Source: Prevotella sp. khp7 (lineage in GTDB: Bacteria; Bacteroidota; Bacteroidia; Bacteroidales; Bacteroidaceae). Taken from it: a DNA stretch of 64,000 nucleotides. Below the pieces are notes generated by a model. It was not told the origin of the DNA. It was given only the letters and a program-made list of their open reading frames with translations, and ran no database searches. Made by a program: the position numbers and the translations under genes. Where the stretch lies: NCBI RefSeq assembly GCF_900109055.1, contig NZ_FOIV01000002.1, positions 248,001 through 312,000 of the forward strand. The letters run 5' to 3'. Each line of letters begins with the position of its first letter. Within the stretch, counting starts at the first letter, position 1. Positions 1-8,895 of the stretch are shown piece after piece.

Positions 1-411
1 GATAAAACGACGTATCAGATCCTGTCCGTAAGAAGTGATGTGGCGAGTACCAACAATACTGACGACTTTTGCCTGATTAAGTTCACTATTACCTTTATAA
101 TATAATACCAATGGCGCATCAGGGCACTCTCTGAGTCGTTGGGGATAGTCATCATCATTTAGCGAAATTCCCTTGACACCATGCTCCTGCATGAACTGCG
201 ACTCAGCCTCAGCCCGTTTCATCGCATTGCTCCAGTCTTTCAGAGCCTCAACAAGACGTGGTGAGCATTCACCGATTAATTCGTCAATATGGGAGCGGTT
301 CTCAAACAGTTGTCGTGCTCCTCCCGCAGCCTTATACAGTTCGAGAGCCTGCTGGTAGTTAAAGTTGGTCAGGCGCGTCAGCGCCATCACATAGAATAGT
401 TCTTGTTCCAT
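1..411 (-). CDS. dprA: DNA processing protein DprA (3' part lies outside the window)
   Basis: The N-terminal 137 codons of a DprA/Smf protein, which loads RecA onto incoming single-stranded DNA during natural transformation. The reverse strand starts at ATG 411 and reads MEQELFYVMALTRLTNF, then a helical SAM-like region. Near residue 100 begins the Rossmann-type DprA domain (YPQRLRECPDAPLVLYYKG, then VVSIVGTRHITSYG, the diagnostic nucleotide-fold entry). The frame is open to the window edge, so the C-terminal part is missing. The upstream DUF2851 gene ends 2 nt before this ATG, so the two are probably cotranscribed. Confidence 0.9.
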   Translation of the reverse strand, partial: MEQELFYVMALTRLTNFNYQQALELYKAAGGARQLFENRSHIDELIGECSPRLVEALKDWSNAMKRAEAESQFMQEHGVKGISLNDDDYPQRLRECPDAPLVLYYKGNSELNQAKVVSIVGTRHITSYGQDLIRRFI

Positions 412-413
412 TA

Positions 414-1709
414 TTATTTCTTCCTAAGATATTCATAGCCAAATCGACATCGGAGACAGTCTCTCTTATCGCAATATTCTTTCTTCAGTTGGATAAGTGC
501 TTGCGAGTCACCTGCTGTCTGTACAACTAACCCCACCTGCTGCCACATTCTGATAATATAGTTGTTCTCAGCTCTCAACTGCTCCAAATAATCAAAGGCC
601 CTGTCGCAAAGCGCGTCCTTTTGCTTGTGACGCCCATAAGCAAACAGCATAGGTATAGCCGTGTTGATCATCAGCAGGTTCAATGATCCATAAGCCAGAT
701 GTTTCTCATTCCTGCTACTGGTAGAACCAAAGGTATAATGCGTCTCCCAATAAGGCGTTACTTGCGATGAAAACAGGGCTTTCAACTCTTCTATGGTCTC
801 ACACTCCACAAGTTGGCTGAGTCCAGCCTTCTGCTGGTAATAAAGGTTGGCCAATTGCGAAATGCGAATATGGGGAAAGTTCTGTGGACGAAGCCTCAGA
901 AATCGCCAGAGTTTATAATCCATCGGTTTCATCGAGAATTTGTGGGCCAGGTAGAGGTATTCATTGCGCAGTTTAGCGAAATAGCCCTCGTTCAGCGCAT
1001 CCTTCTGATAATACTCTGGTATGGTGTCAAGTTCCAGCAGTCCAGCTTGTCCCATGAAGATAGCCTCTATCTGAAAGAGGTTGTCGCGATGATGAGCAAC
1101 AGCATCCAAAGGCAGGTTTTGCGCCCAACATTCAAAGGCATCATTATTAATACCAAACCCATAGTTACGAGCCAACGTCATAAAGTAAGCATTCTCCCAC
1201 GAGCCATTACACAGTTCCACCCGTTTGTGTATGGCCTCTGTCTTCTGTTCCAGCCGTTCCGTCTGCAGGGAAGCCATCCAGGAATGAACAGTCAGCCTTT
1301 CCAAATCAGGTATAACCTTATAACAAGGGGGATAGCTGTCTGTCCTCTGCAATTCATCGTAGTGTTCCCTCACCTTATCAGGCACGTCGAGCTGCATCTG
1401 ACGGATAAATTCCCCATTGGTATTCATCACTTCAGCGTCAAGAGCCTCTGCCACATGCAGTATCACGTTGTTATAGCTGGAGTCCTTATCATGACCATGC
1501 AGATACCAGTCGCTCGACTTGTCGTGTATCTCCACGTTACCCACCCAAAGAGTATCTCCTATCCTGACTTTCGCGTTAAAGAAATCTGGCCCGGAATTGC
1601 GATTATGCAGCCCAGGGTCAAGCACCTCAACGGTCTGACCATCGCTGGTCAGTAATTCATGCAACGGAAACAATTTATGCTTCCACACATAATGAAGTAG
1701 TTGCTCCAT
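414..1709 (-). CDS. DUF2851 family protein
   Basis: A 431-aa cytoplasmic protein of the Bacteroidota-restricted DUF2851 family, whose function is unknown. Recognisable signatures are the N-terminal MEQLLHYVWKHKLFPL, then DPGLHNRNSGPDFFNAKVRI and WVGNVEIHDKSSDWYLHGH. The C-terminus has a Cys-rich tail (CDKRDCLRCRFGYEYL). The frame extends 13 codons upstream to 1748, but a -7 promoter box lies at 1746-1753, so ATG 1709 is chosen; it also matches the family N-terminus as I know it. It is followed by dprA with a 2-nt gap. Confidence 0.85.
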   Translation of the reverse strand: MEQLLHYVWKHKLFPLHELLTSDGQTVEVLDPGLHNRNSGPDFFNAKVRIGDTLWVGNVEIHDKSSDWYLHGHDKDSSYNNVILHVAEALDAEVMNTNGEFIRQMQLDVPDKVREHYDELQRTDSYPPCYKVIPDLERLTVHSWMASLQTERLEQKTEAIHKRVELCNGSWENAYFMTLARNYGFGINNDAFECWAQNLPLDAVAHHRDNLFQIEAIFMGQAGLLELDTIPEYYQKDALNEGYFAKLRNEYLYLAHKFSMKPMDYKLWRFLRLRPQNFPHIRISQLANLYYQQKAGLSQLVECETIEELKALFSSQVTPYWETHYTFGSTSSRNEKHLAYGSLNLLMINTAIPMLFAYGRHKQKDALCDRAFDYLEQLRAENNYIIRMWQQVGLVVQTAGDSQALIQLKKEYCDKRDCLRCRFGYEYLRKK

Positions 1710-1745
1710 AGTGTCAGTTCTTATGTTAGTAAAGTTTATGGATTG

Positions 1746-1776
1746 CAAAGATAGTACAAAATCCCGAATCTGCCAA
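1746..1776 (-). promoter_or_regulatory. Promoter of the DUF2851-dprA unit
   Basis: On the minus strand TATCTTTG (1746-1753) matches the Bacteroidota -7 consensus TAnnTTTG. TTGG (1773-1776) lies exactly 19 bp upstream, in the place of the -33 TTTG element. Confidence 0.7.
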
Positions 1777-1889
1777 ACATTGGTATATCAAAATTCATAA
1801 TAATCGTTAAATCCGCCAGGCATGCTGCAGGATTTCCATGTGTTTCAAGTTCTAATTATATAGCAAACATCTAATTATAAATAAAAGAA

Positions 1890-2471
1890 ATGAGACAGCT
1901 AACATTCTCAGCCGCAATACTGTTGGCAATGTGTTTCTTAACAGCCTGCGACAAAAACAGTGATGTCATTTGGGACATTAGTCCGATAGAATTCACCATT
2001 CTTATGACAGACAGCGAAGGACACGACTTACTCGACTCCACCTATCAGGGCAATCTGATAAAAGACATTTATGTTACCTATCAAGGTGAGGACTATTCTT
2101 TGATGACAGAGCAGGAGTATTTGGAGAACATGTACGAAAAGGCTGGTACAAGAGCCTATATGCCTCATTTCTATGGACTCATGCTTAGACAATATTGGAA
2201 TCCCATAACCAGTTCATATGATTGCTATAAAATGGTTTTCGGCGAATTTGACGGCACAGACAATATTGACAGACGCGAGATAACACTTCATCTACCTGAA
2301 AATCATCAGGTTAAACTGGCATACAGCAACAATTTCAAATGGAAATCTAATGGTGAACCGAAAATCAAACGTCATTTCTATTTGGACGACAAAGAACTAG
2401 AAGGTGGCTATTTTTATCTCCGCTATTCCAAAACTGGCGGTTGTGAATACATCACAAATGGAACAAAATAA
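1890..2471 (+). CDS. Hypothetical lipoprotein
   Basis: A 193-aa predicted lipoprotein: short hydrophobic signal with lipobox LTAC (Cys20), followed by D/N-rich residues typical of Bacteroidota surface lipoproteins. The mature part is rich in Tyr and Asp with no motif I recognise. It is followed 13 nt later by another lipoprotein gene on the same strand, so the pair is probably cotranscribed. No function can be assigned. Confidence 0.7.
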   Translation: MRQLTFSAAILLAMCFLTACDKNSDVIWDISPIEFTILMTDSEGHDLLDSTYQGNLIKDIYVTYQGEDYSLMTEQEYLENMYEKAGTRAYMPHFYGLMLRQYWNPITSSYDCYKMVFGEFDGTDNIDRREITLHLPENHQVKLAYSNNFKWKSNGEPKIKRHFYLDDKELEGGYFYLRYSKTGGCEYITNGTK

Positions 2472-2484
2472 TAATACTACAAAC

Positions 2485-3030
2485 ATGAAACAACTATATT
2501 ATCTTTTAGCAACAGCCATTTTTGCCTGTCTGTCGCTCTCATGCTCCGACAACAACGACGATATCGAAGCAGAATCTTCATCAAACCTCTATGCTGTCAT
2601 CAAACCCGAAGGGGCACAGCTGATTGATATCATTTCGGAGGACTATGTGCTGACCCTCGACAACATTGTTGCCGTGAATCCGGAAACTGGCGAATTTAAA
2701 ATCAAGGACTCGAAGCGTATTGACGAGAAAGCCTTCCCAATACCAACGCAGTATGTCATCATGTTCTATTCAGGAAACAGTTTTCTTTTCGAAGCCAAAC
2801 TCAACAGCGCCATATCCAGTGCCCTGTCAACAGGTCTGAATTTCTGCCATCTCTTCACAGACGCAAGCGGAATGGCAAGATATGACCTTGAGCCAATCAG
2901 TCTTATCAATGGAAAGGTCTCAAAAGGGAATTCTACAGATCAGCAGAAAAAGGGCATACAGCGCATGTATGACATTCTGCGAAAGGCAAGAAAAATAGAT
3001 TATCACATCGATTACGACATTAATTACTAA
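2485..3030 (+). CDS. Hypothetical lipoprotein
   Basis: A 181-aa predicted lipoprotein starting at ATG 2485 (MKQLYYLLATAIFACLSLSC). The lipobox LSLSC gives Cys20 and is followed by the acidic SDNNDDIEAES stretch common after the lipidated Cys in this phylum. The frame is open further upstream to 2404, but that would overlap the preceding lipoprotein and place the signal peptide internally. No known domain is recognised. It ends just before a strong composite inverted repeat separating it from a convergent operon. Confidence 0.7.
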   Translation: MKQLYYLLATAIFACLSLSCSDNNDDIEAESSSNLYAVIKPEGAQLIDIISEDYVLTLDNIVAVNPETGEFKIKDSKRIDEKAFPIPTQYVIMFYSGNSFLFEAKLNSAISSALSTGLNFCHLFTDASGMARYDLEPISLINGKVSKGNSTDQQKKGIQRMYDILRKARKIDYHIDYDINY

Positions 3031-3105
3031 AAGTCCAGACGGAGTAAAGTGGGAGTTTACTCGGAGTAAAGTCTGGATTTGCTCCGTCTAAACTCCCACT
3101 TTATT
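3031..3105. terminator. Composite bidirectional terminator between convergent genes
   Basis: A perfect 15-bp inverted repeat (arms 3045-3059 and 3089-3103) encloses a second one (CGGAG 3062-3066 / CTCCG 3082-3086). A T-rich run follows on the plus strand. TCCAGAC near 3034 and GTCTGGA near 3071 are also complementary, so alternative foldings exist. Confidence 0.75.
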
Positions 3106-3111
3106 TTTCTT

Positions 3112-4374
3112 TTATTTCTTCAGATTCAGGCGTAAACCAAGTTGCAGGTTGAAACTTGTCGGCTTGTCTTTAAAGAAGGTGCTGACATTACTTCCGTTGT
3201 TGAAATAGTACTTTACGCCAGGCTCCGCATAAATGCCCAATTGCGGAATCACATCATACTCAACACCAGCTGCTCCATGAACAGAGAACTGCCAGCGATC
3301 GCGATAGGCAGGATAATCTACGCCTTGCTGCTCCATGTGAGCCCTCAGGTTATAGTCGGCTTGTCCGCCTGCAGACGCATAGACACTCAGTCGCTTATAA
3401 TTCCACAACTGATACTGCACACTCAATGGAACGCCCAGATAATATAATGTCTGCTCTTTTAAAAGGGGGAATCCTCCAATAATGCTGGTAAAGTCTGAAT
3501 GCAGACGGGTATAAACCAAACCAGTGGTAAACGAAAGCCGCGACGTGACAGGAATGTTAGTTGTCAAGCCAAACGAAACGGGCTGATAGTGCTTCTGGCG
3601 TTCCTTATAATCCACAAGATAGATAATTTCATTATCAGAACGCGTTCCATGGGGGGCAAGCAAATGGCCATAATAGTTATAACTGCTTGCCATCGACGGA
3701 CTCATGACGACCCCATTAGTACTCATCTGACTACCCCCACCTCCTTGGGCGTATAGATTAAAACTCATACGGCCTCGCTTGCTCTTCTTCGTTGTCTGTG
3801 CCAGATTCTCGTAGAACTGGTTAAGCGGTTCCTGTTCCTGATAGCTGGTCATAGCCCTTTGAGGCTCTTCAACAGGAGGTTCCGATGAAATGGGCGTTTT
3901 TACTTCCTGATTTAACACTTCTGGTGCCTTTTCTGGTGAATTCGAGTGAATTATATCCGCTTGTAACAACATCTTCTGCGCTATAAATGCATTCGGATGG
4001 ATTTCATATACCTTCTCGTGCATTATTCCAGTTTCAGAAGCACGTTTTGGCGTATTCACCGTTATTTTCTCTGCCATTTGGGCGTTCTGCTCATGGCTAA
4101 TCTCCCACATCAGGAAACCATTACAGGTCATCACCCCAATAATGGCTGCTGCAACAGCGATACGCTTGGTCCACAAAGACAGAAGACGGACAGGGCGCTT
4201 TGTGGCTTCAGCCTCAACCCGATTCACGGTGCCCTCTTTCTGAAGATGCGCCTCGATATCAGCCCACAAACCTGCTGGGACTGGCTTTTCGCGGTCTGCC
4301 AGCTTGCCGCGTAGCTTGTTCGTCCAATCCGCTTCTGGATTTTGTCTGCCTACCTGTGGTTTTTCTTGCTTCAT
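3112..4374 (-). CDS. Sigma-factor-coupled membrane protein with C-terminal outer-membrane beta-barrel domain
   Basis: A 420-aa protein encoded with the upstream ECF sigma factor through an ATGA overlap (4371-4374). The N-terminal ~65 residues are hydrophilic, with an anti-sigma-like VPAGLWADIEAHLQK segment. One transmembrane helix follows (about residues 69-90, RIAVAAAIIGVMTCNGFLMW), then a low-complexity periplasmic linker. From about residue 200 the sequence has the alternating pattern of a PorT/OMP_b-brl_2 barrel (QLGLRLNLKK end). Inference: it may sequester the sigma factor and report on envelope state. The family is known beside ECF sigma factors in Bacteroidota; the signal is unknown. 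Confidence 0.75.
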   Translation of the reverse strand: MKQEKPQVGRQNPEADWTNKLRGKLADREKPVPAGLWADIEAHLQKEGTVNRVEAEATKRPVRLLSLWTKRIAVAAAIIGVMTCNGFLMWEISHEQNAQMAEKITVNTPKRASETGIMHEKVYEIHPNAFIAQKMLLQADIIHSNSPEKAPEVLNQEVKTPISSEPPVEEPQRAMTSYQEQEPLNQFYENLAQTTKKSKRGRMSFNLYAQGGGGSQMSTNGVVMSPSMASSYNYYGHLLAPHGTRSDNEIIYLVDYKERQKHYQPVSFGLTTNIPVTSRLSFTTGLVYTRLHSDFTSIIGGFPLLKEQTLYYLGVPLSVQYQLWNYKRLSVYASAGGQADYNLRAHMEQQGVDYPAYRDRWQFSVHGAAGVEYDVIPQLGIYAEPGVKYYFNNGSNVSTFFKDKPTSFNLQLGLRLNLKK

Positions 4375-4916
4375 ATTGCTTGTGAATATCTGTATTTTCT
4401 AATCATTTCTGCTAATAACTTCTTTGCGTGAAAGAACTGTGAGGCCGAGGAAGACTCCTTGATACCCAGTCGTTTGGCTATATCCTTGTGAGAGAGTTGT
4501 TCGAAGACATACAAGTTGAGCACGGTTCTGTATCCGACGGGTAATTGTCCAATCATCGCATCAAGTATATCTGGCGGCACGTCGTCAACATCTGGCACAT
4601 CATCGTCTACGACTTCCTTAGGCATATCTGATATTGTTATGTTTCTCTCATGTTCCTTAATCCAGTCAATGGCATGATTGACTACGATTCTTGCCACCCA
4701 GGCCTTCAGCGTTCCCTCGCCACGAAAATCAAACTGACGAACGTTGGTCAGAATGCTTACAAAACTGTCTTGCAGAACATCTCTGACTGCGTCATAATCA
4801 GGAATATACCTCAGCGCTATTGCCGTAGTATATCCTGAAAAGCGGTCATACAGGCGTCGCATCGCCTGACTTTCACCACTTACTATCGCATTGAGCAGTT
4901 GCTGTTCCGTCTCCAC
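4371..4916 (-). CDS. RNA polymerase ECF sigma-70 factor
   Basis: A 181-aa extracytoplasmic-function sigma factor. Region 2 spans about residues 20-95, with DVLQDSFVSILTNVRQFD (core binding/-10 recognition) and LKAWVARIVVNHAIDWIK. Region 4 spans about 120-175, with VLNLYVFEQLSHKDIAKRLGIKESS, the -35-binding helix-turn-helix. The stop overlaps the start of the barrel-bearing partner, implying translational coupling. The lipoprotein gene at 4926-5561 lies just upstream on the same strand and may share the transcript. Confidence 0.9.
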   Translation of the reverse strand: METEQQLLNAIVSGESQAMRRLYDRFSGYTTAIALRYIPDYDAVRDVLQDSFVSILTNVRQFDFRGEGTLKAWVARIVVNHAIDWIKEHERNITISDMPKEVVDDDVPDVDDVPPDILDAMIGQLPVGYRTVLNLYVFEQLSHKDIAKRLGIKESSSASQFFHAKKLLAEMIRKYRYSQAI

Positions 4917-4925
4917 CTTACGTTC

Positions 4926-5561
4926 TTATTTCTTTCTGCCCGTAGTCTGGAATGACATGAGTATCGGGGAAGAACCTCCACGCAATGTTCTTGTCTCAGA
5001 AGTCTTCATATTTGTAATGGAAAGGCTATCTAATGGCATCACTCCAGACCATACATCTTTATCCATATCGTATATCAAAGCTGTCTGCTTAATTGCAGAC
5101 TGTCCTGTATTTGTCCACATCTTACATTGGTAATACACATTATCCAATATAAATGCTGCGCTTGGATCTAATGAGGTATTTGAAAAATAAACGTTTTTGG
5201 TTGACAATCCGACAAACGCCAAATCCATCTGCCATGACGACCAATGATTGTATCTGAGATTTTCTTCTTTAAAGTCCTCAGGATTACGATCACTGTAAAG
5301 AATCTTCATGAAATATTCCATCGGAAAATGGGAAATAACTGGTAAAGAGAAATTATCCTGATTTGAAAATGTTGCCGTGTCTACCGGATTATTATCTATT
5401 GTCCATGCAACTCCAAAAGAACCTCTAGACATTGTCGCAATTTCCTTTAGAAGTTTATCGTTATCCTCATATATGGCGGAAGCAATATCATCAGTATCAC
5501 TTTTGCTACATGACATTACCAAAGGAATGACACCTACCATAAACAAAAACAGTCTCTTCAT
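4926..5561 (-). CDS. Hypothetical lipoprotein upstream of the ECF sigma pair
   Basis: A 211-aa predicted lipoprotein with signal MKRLFLFMVGVIPLVMSC (lipobox LVMSC, Cys18) and an acidic SKSDTDD stretch after it. The mature part has DUF4840-like or lipocalin-like strand patterning but no motif I can name. It ends 9 nt before the sigma-factor ATG, so the three genes probably form one unit and this protein may belong to the regulated envelope function. Confidence 0.65.
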   Translation of the reverse strand: MKRLFLFMVGVIPLVMSCSKSDTDDIASAIYEDNDKLLKEIATMSRGSFGVAWTIDNNPVDTATFSNQDNFSLPVISHFPMEYFMKILYSDRNPEDFKEENLRYNHWSSWQMDLAFVGLSTKNVYFSNTSLDPSAAFILDNVYYQCKMWTNTGQSAIKQTALIYDMDKDVWSGVMPLDSLSITNMKTSETRTLRGGSSPILMSFQTTGRKK

Positions 5562-5690
5562 ATCCTAAATTTTGAATATATGTTTATTGTTATAACTGAG
5601 TATAGGATTAAACCTTGCATGAAAACCGCCCTTTTTAAGATTGTTTAACTATGAGAAGAAAAGCACCACCCTTGTCGGATGGTACTATAT

Positions 5691-7208
5691 TTATTTCGTT
5701 TGAGCGGCTTTGGTGATGAGGTTTAAGAGTTCTGAGCGGCGATGATCGGGGTCGAAGCTAAGGCTGCTCTTGATAAGGCGACAGGCCATGTCGTAAGTGG
5801 CATCACCTTTGTAAGGCGAATTGCGCAAGATCATGCCGTAGGCGGCCACGCCGCTGGCGAAGTTCAGATTGGCTGAGGCCGGTTTTGCGGACTCCTCGAC
5901 AGCGACTTTGAGCTGCATGGGTACACTCTCGTCGCTCAGACTGCGCTTATATCGGACATCGAAGGTACAAAACGTGCTTTTGGGATTATTCTTAAATTCA
6001 TCCGTAGGTACTATCTCATAGAGGGCGGTAATAGTCTGGCCAGCCCCAATCTCACCCGCGTCCTTGGCATCGTTGTCGAAATCCTCATTATTCATCACGC
6101 GGTTCTCATAACCTATCAGACGATACTTGCTGACGAGCTTGGAATCGAATGTGAGCTGACATTTAGTATCATTAGCCACACTGACAAAGCGCTCACGCTC
6201 CGTTACGAAGACTTTCATCATCTCATCTTCGCAATCTATATAATGGTAAGCGCCATTGCCTAAGTTGCTGATACGCTCCATCATGGCGTCGTTGAGGTTG
6301 CCCATTCCAAAACCAAGACAGGTCATATAGATGCCCTGCTTGGCATACTTCTCAACGATGCCTGCTAACATCTCAATATTGGTGACACCCACGTTGAAGT
6401 CGCCATCAGTGCCTAGGACAATGCGGTTATTACGCTTTGCATCATAGTTTTTCAAAGCCTCTTCATAGGCCATCTTCAAAGCGTCGCCACCATTGGTACA
6501 ACCTTCAGCCTGAAGTTTGCTGATGGCAGACTTGATCTTGGCAGCTTCACGGGCTGGCGTAGATTCAAGCAACTTCTTTACCTCACCAGAATAGGTGATG
6601 ATAGAGATGCGATCGTCAGGATTCAGCTTGTAGACGAGTTCTATGAGTCCAGACTTCAGCAGTTTGAGTTTGTCGTCAGTATACATGGAGCCAGAGACAT
6701 CGACAAGAAATACGAAGTTGGCCTTAGGCACCTCGCTCTTAGCAAGACTCTTACCCTTAATGCCCAAGCGTAATAACTTATGACCTGCATTCCAAGGGCA
6801 GTCGCCCACCTCGGCATTGATGGCTATCGACTCACTGCCTATAGGGTTAGGATAATCAAAGGTGAAATAGTTCAGAAACTCCTCGATGCGTACGCTCTGC
6901 GGATCGATGGTGTAACCAGAAGAAAGATAACGCCGCATAACGGCATAAGAGGCACCATCGGCATCAACAGAAAAGGTGGAAACATGCTGCTCTGCAACTG
7001 ATACAAAAGGATTGTCGGAAAACTCGTCGAACTTGTCTCCTCGAGGTTTGCACTGCTCAAATGCATCCTTGTTATAGTCAGCATAGAAACTGCCAACCGT
7101 ATCATCAACGTTAGTCGTATCACATCCTACAGCCAGCAGACTCATAGCTATCAGGCCCAACCTTGCAAATGTCTTATTCATTATCATCTTCGTTTTAAAT
7201 GATTTCAT
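5691..7208 (-). CDS. vWA-domain lipoprotein (YfbK-like, with DUF3520-type C-terminus)
   Basis: A 505-aa envelope protein. The signal with lipobox LLAVGC lies at about residues 15-29. Next come a YfbK-type N-terminal segment (SVRIEEFLNYFTFDYPNP), a von Willebrand A domain with MIDAS motif DVSGSM (about residue 169), the conserved TNGG Thr and TDGDFNVG, and a C-terminal DUF3520-like region (FDVRYKRSLSD, and RRSELLNLI near the end). This binds a divalent metal and presumably a protein ligand; the partner is unknown. The start could be ATG 7208 or internal Met codons at 7187/7181. It stands alone between a sigma operon and dus. Confidence 0.85.
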   Translation of the reverse strand: MKSFKTKMIMNKTFARLGLIAMSLLAVGCDTTNVDDTVGSFYADYNKDAFEQCKPRGDKFDEFSDNPFVSVAEQHVSTFSVDADGASYAVMRRYLSSGYTIDPQSVRIEEFLNYFTFDYPNPIGSESIAINAEVGDCPWNAGHKLLRLGIKGKSLAKSEVPKANFVFLVDVSGSMYTDDKLKLLKSGLIELVYKLNPDDRISIITYSGEVKKLLESTPAREAAKIKSAISKLQAEGCTNGGDALKMAYEEALKNYDAKRNNRIVLGTDGDFNVGVTNIEMLAGIVEKYAKQGIYMTCLGFGMGNLNDAMMERISNLGNGAYHYIDCEDEMMKVFVTERERFVSVANDTKCQLTFDSKLVSKYRLIGYENRVMNNEDFDNDAKDAGEIGAGQTITALYEIVPTDEFKNNPKSTFCTFDVRYKRSLSDESVPMQLKVAVEESAKPASANLNFASGVAAYGMILRNSPYKGDATYDMACRLIKSSLSFDPDHRRSELLNLITKAAQTK

Positions 7209-7307
7209 ATATCCTTATAACTGTATTTGGCTTCAGACACTGCATGAGAAAGCAATGATTTAAACTTATTTAGCAATAAATAATCTGCAAGTTTGACTAT
7301 TTACTCG

Positions 7308-7315
7308 TACCTTTG
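7308..7315 (+). promoter_or_regulatory. -7 box upstream of dus
   Basis: TACCTTTG matches TAnnTTTG. The ATG used for dus (7325) is only about 10 nt beyond it, so the transcript would be almost leaderless. A convincing -33 element is not visible. Confidence 0.55.
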
Positions 7316-7324
7316 CCACCGAAT

Positions 7325-8281
7325 ATGAAGATAGGTAATGTAGAATTTGGAGACAGACCTGTGTTTCTGGCACCTATGGAGGACGTGACAGACATCGGAT
7401 TCCGACTGCTATGCAAGCGGTTTGGAGCAGCGATGGTGTATACGGAATTTGTAAGTGCCGAGGCGCTGATACGCGACGTAAAGTCTACGATTCAGAAACT
7501 CACTATCAGCGACACAGAGCGCCCTGTCGGCATACAGATCTACGGACGCGACGTGGAGGCGATGGTTGAGGCTGCCAAAATTGTAGAACAGGCTGGGCCT
7601 GACGTAATAGATTTAAATTTTGGTTGTCCAGTAAAGAAAGTGGCTGGCAAAGGTGCTGGCGCAGGTATGCTTCAGAATATTCCTAAGATGCTGGAGATCA
7701 CCCAGAAGGTGGTAGAATCCGTAAAACTGCCCGTAACGGTGAAAACCCGACTGGGCTGGAATCACGAGCAACTAGTTATCACCACGCTGGCAGAACAGTT
7801 GCAGGATTGCGGCATTAAGGCATTAACCATCCACGGACGCACTCGCAGCCAGATGTATACTGGTGAGGCTGACTGGACTCTGATAGGCGAAGTGAAACGC
7901 AACCCACGCATACATATTCCTATTATAGGCAATGGCGACATCCATTCACTCGACGAGGCCGACAAAGCCTTCGACACCTACGGCGTGGATGCGGTGATGA
8001 TAGGCCGCGCCACATTCGGATGTCCTTGGATATTCAGTCGTAAGCAACTAACCTTCGATCAGAAACTCGATCTACTGGAAGAACTGCTTCGTATCAATGT
8101 AGAGCGCATCGATGAAAAGCGCGGCATTCTGCACACGCGTCGACATCTGGCAGCTACACCGATATTCAAAGGTATACCCGACTTCCGACAAACACGTATT
8201 GCCATGCTCAGAGCAGAGACGATGAACGACTTGCTTGGCATACTTGAAGAAACAAGAATGAGATTAAATCAACAATATTAA
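7325..8281 (+). CDS. dusB: tRNA-dihydrouridine synthase, DusB-like
   Basis: A 318-aa FMN-dependent enzyme that reduces uridines in tRNA. The TIM barrel opens with VFLAPMEDVTDIGFR. The catalytic Cys lies in INLNFGCP-type context (VIDLNFGCPVKKVAGKGAG), followed by TVKTRLGW, LTIHGRTRSQMY and IIGNGDIHS, the phosphate-binding strands. The frame extends 4 codons upstream to a TTG at 7313, but that TTG is inside the -7 promoter box, so ATG 7325 is used. It is followed by a DUF3332 gene after 21 nt. Confidence 0.93.
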   Translation: MKIGNVEFGDRPVFLAPMEDVTDIGFRLLCKRFGAAMVYTEFVSAEALIRDVKSTIQKLTISDTERPVGIQIYGRDVEAMVEAAKIVEQAGPDVIDLNFGCPVKKVAGKGAGAGMLQNIPKMLEITQKVVESVKLPVTVKTRLGWNHEQLVITTLAEQLQDCGIKALTIHGRTRSQMYTGEADWTLIGEVKRNPRIHIPIIGNGDIHSLDEADKAFDTYGVDAVMIGRATFGCPWIFSRKQLTFDQKLDLLEELLRINVERIDEKRGILHTRRHLAATPIFKGIPDFRQTRIAMLRAETMNDLLGILEETRMRLNQQY

Positions 8282-8302
8282 TCCTTATTAAATGATTTCG
8301 AA

Positions 8303-8857
8303 ATGAAAAAAGTAACTTTGAAAGTGGCTACATGCCTCGTTGCAGGTGGACTCCTGCTTAACTCGTGTATCGGCTCTTACAGCCTGTTTAACAAGTATGC
8401 TCAGTGGGAGCTCCGTATGACTGACAATAAATACCTGAATGCCATCATCGGTTTTGTGCTTGATATTGTATGTGTTCCTGTAACCCTGATGGTTGACTCG
8501 CTGGTACTGAATACCATCGAATTCTGGAGCGGCGAGAACCCCATAGCTTCAAATGTTGGTAAGACCCAACAGGTCGTTGGTAAAGACGGCAGAATGTACA
8601 CCGTAAAGAACCTGAAAAACGGTTATGAGGTAACAGACTCTGAGGGTGCCGTAACCTTGTTTACTCACAATAAGAAAGAAAATAGCTGGTCGATGACTCA
8701 GAACGGCGTGACTCAGGAGATTTTCCGTTTCAACCCCGATGGCAAGAGCATCAGCACCATCATTAACGGAGAGCAGAAAGACTTCTCACTTAACGAGCAG
8801 GGTGTCTTCGAGGCGCAGATGAGTGCTGGCGATGGGCTATTCTTTGCTGCACGATAA
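8303..8857 (+). CDS. DUF3332 family lipoprotein
   Basis: A 184-aa protein of the DUF3332 family of unknown function. The N-terminus has lipobox LLNSC (Cys22) followed by IGSYSLFNKYAQWE, typical of the family. A hydrophobic segment (IIGFVLDIVCVPVTLMVDSLV) and then VLNTIEFWSGENP follow. The C-terminal half is strand-rich. It lies 21 nt after dus on the same strand and ends in a strong palindromic terminator. Confidence 0.8.
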   Translation: MKKVTLKVATCLVAGGLLLNSCIGSYSLFNKYAQWELRMTDNKYLNAIIGFVLDIVCVPVTLMVDSLVLNTIEFWSGENPIASNVGKTQQVVGKDGRMYTVKNLKNGYEVTDSEGAVTLFTHNKKENSWSMTQNGVTQEIFRFNPDGKSISTIINGEQKDFSLNEQGVFEAQMSAGDGLFFAAR

Positions 8858-8895
8858 AAAGAAAATCCCTGCCAAATACAGGGATTTTCTTTTTA
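8856..8895. terminator. Bidirectional terminator
   Basis: Perfect 16-bp inverted repeat (8856-8871 and 8879-8894) with a 7-nt loop. The A/T-rich arm ends give a T tract on either strand, serving the DUF3332 gene and the convergent esterase. Confidence 0.9.

Noticed and set aside
813..1655. A 280-codon plus-strand frame opposite the DUF2851 gene
   Set aside because: It is antisense to a gene with clear family motifs, and its own translation shows no recognisable domain. Shadow frame.
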